DNA of 64,000 bases. Origin: Psychrosphaera saromensis (lineage in GTDB: Bacteria > Pseudomonadota > Gammaproteobacteria > Enterobacterales > Alteromonadaceae). The notes beneath the pieces were generated by a model that saw nothing but the letters and a program-made list of their open reading frames with translations, did not search any database and was not told the DNA's origin. This document shows, piece after piece, positions 63,836 through 64,000 of this stretch. Where the stretch lies: positions 744,001-808,000 of the forward strand of contig NZ_MSCH01000003.1 in assembly GCF_002954545.1 (NCBI RefSeq), in the 5' to 3' direction. The translations under genes and the position numbers were made by a program. How positions within the stretch are numbered: position 1 is the first letter of the stretch; each line of letters begins with the position of its first letter.

Positions 63836-64000
63836 ATGATTAAACAGAATTTATTAATCGAACTTGGTACGGAAGAGTTACCGCCAAAATCGCTAAAGAA
63901 ATTAGCCGTTTCATTTTGTGAAAACTTTGAAGCACAGCTTAATAGCGCAAACTTACAGTTTGATTCTATTGAATGGTTTGCAGCTCCTAGAAGACTCGCG
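63836..64000 (+). CDS. glyS: Glycyl-tRNA synthetase beta subunit (3' partial)
   Basis: ATG 63836, three bases after the glyQ stop; 55 codons visible before the window ends, starting [20 protein letters not shown], the usual GlyS N-terminus, then FAAPRRLA. Window-truncated, not a natural truncation. Confidence 0.95.
   Translation, partial: MIKQNLLIELGTEELPPKSLKKLAVSFCENFEAQLNSANLQFDSIEWFAAPRRLA

Overview
The window reads as an AT-rich gammaproteobacterial chromosome around the origin of replication, most likely from the Alteromonadales (Colwelliaceae or Pseudoalteromonadaceae grade). This rests on the order atpIBEFHAGDC - parB - parA - rsmG - mnmG - oriC - mioC - mnmE - yidC - yidD - rnpA - rpmH // dnaA - dnaN - recF - gyrB - glyQ - glyS, Dam-type GATC clustering at the origin, a leuABCD operon with a leucine-rich leader peptide, and many lipoproteins of marine gammaproteobacterial type. 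No database was searched; family names come from motifs and remembered family architecture.

Layout. 1-2.7 kb: a GH13 sugar phosphorylase (cut by the left edge) and galU. 2.9-5.2 kb: four overlapping lipoprotein genes (CsgG-like, small unknown, DUF4810-like, DUF799/GNA1162-like). 5.4-9.0 kb: DUF1353 protein, HD hydrolase, oligopeptidase B-like lipoprotein. 9.2-14.2 kb: leucine biosynthesis leuABCD behind a leader peptide and attenuator too short for routine ORF calling. 14.2-18.9 kb: an accessory island with a DinB-like protein, an unknown membrane protein and a stack of head-to-tail, mostly truncated copies of a Y1 (HUH) REP-associated transposase element. 18.9-36.5 kb: exported enzymes (DUF885, DUF1800/DUF1501, phosphodiesterase, M20 peptidase), a CPBP membrane protein, a histidine kinase and single-domain response regulator, glpE-glpG, a FliL-like protein, ubiC-ubiA and an AEC transporter. 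36.5-38.9 kb: three alkyl-DNA repair or recognition genes (Ogt-like, Ada-AlkA fusion, ATL).

39.2-46.8 kb: a candidate Fur-controlled small RNA, then the complete F1Fo ATP synthase operon with two promoter-like sequences upstream. 47-51.4 kb: chromosome partition (parAB), rsmG and mnmG. 51.4-51.9 kb: oriC, with perfect DnaA boxes, an AT-rich unwinding element and 11 GATC sites. 52-56.3 kb: mioC, mnmE, yidC, yidD, rnpA and rpmH on the minus strand. 56.7-64 kb: dnaA, dnaN, recF, gyrB, glyQ and the start of glyS on the plus strand. Two perfect parS sites lie inside recF, matching the ParB encoded 12 kb away.

The most unusual parts are the self-stacked transposase array (left-end repeats spaced 50, 59, 108 and 924 bp, with two near-full copies that are mosaics of identical and diverged sequence) and the intergenic RNA candidate next to atpC, which has a Fur box overlapping its promoter, several GGA motifs and a strong 3' stem followed by a T-run.
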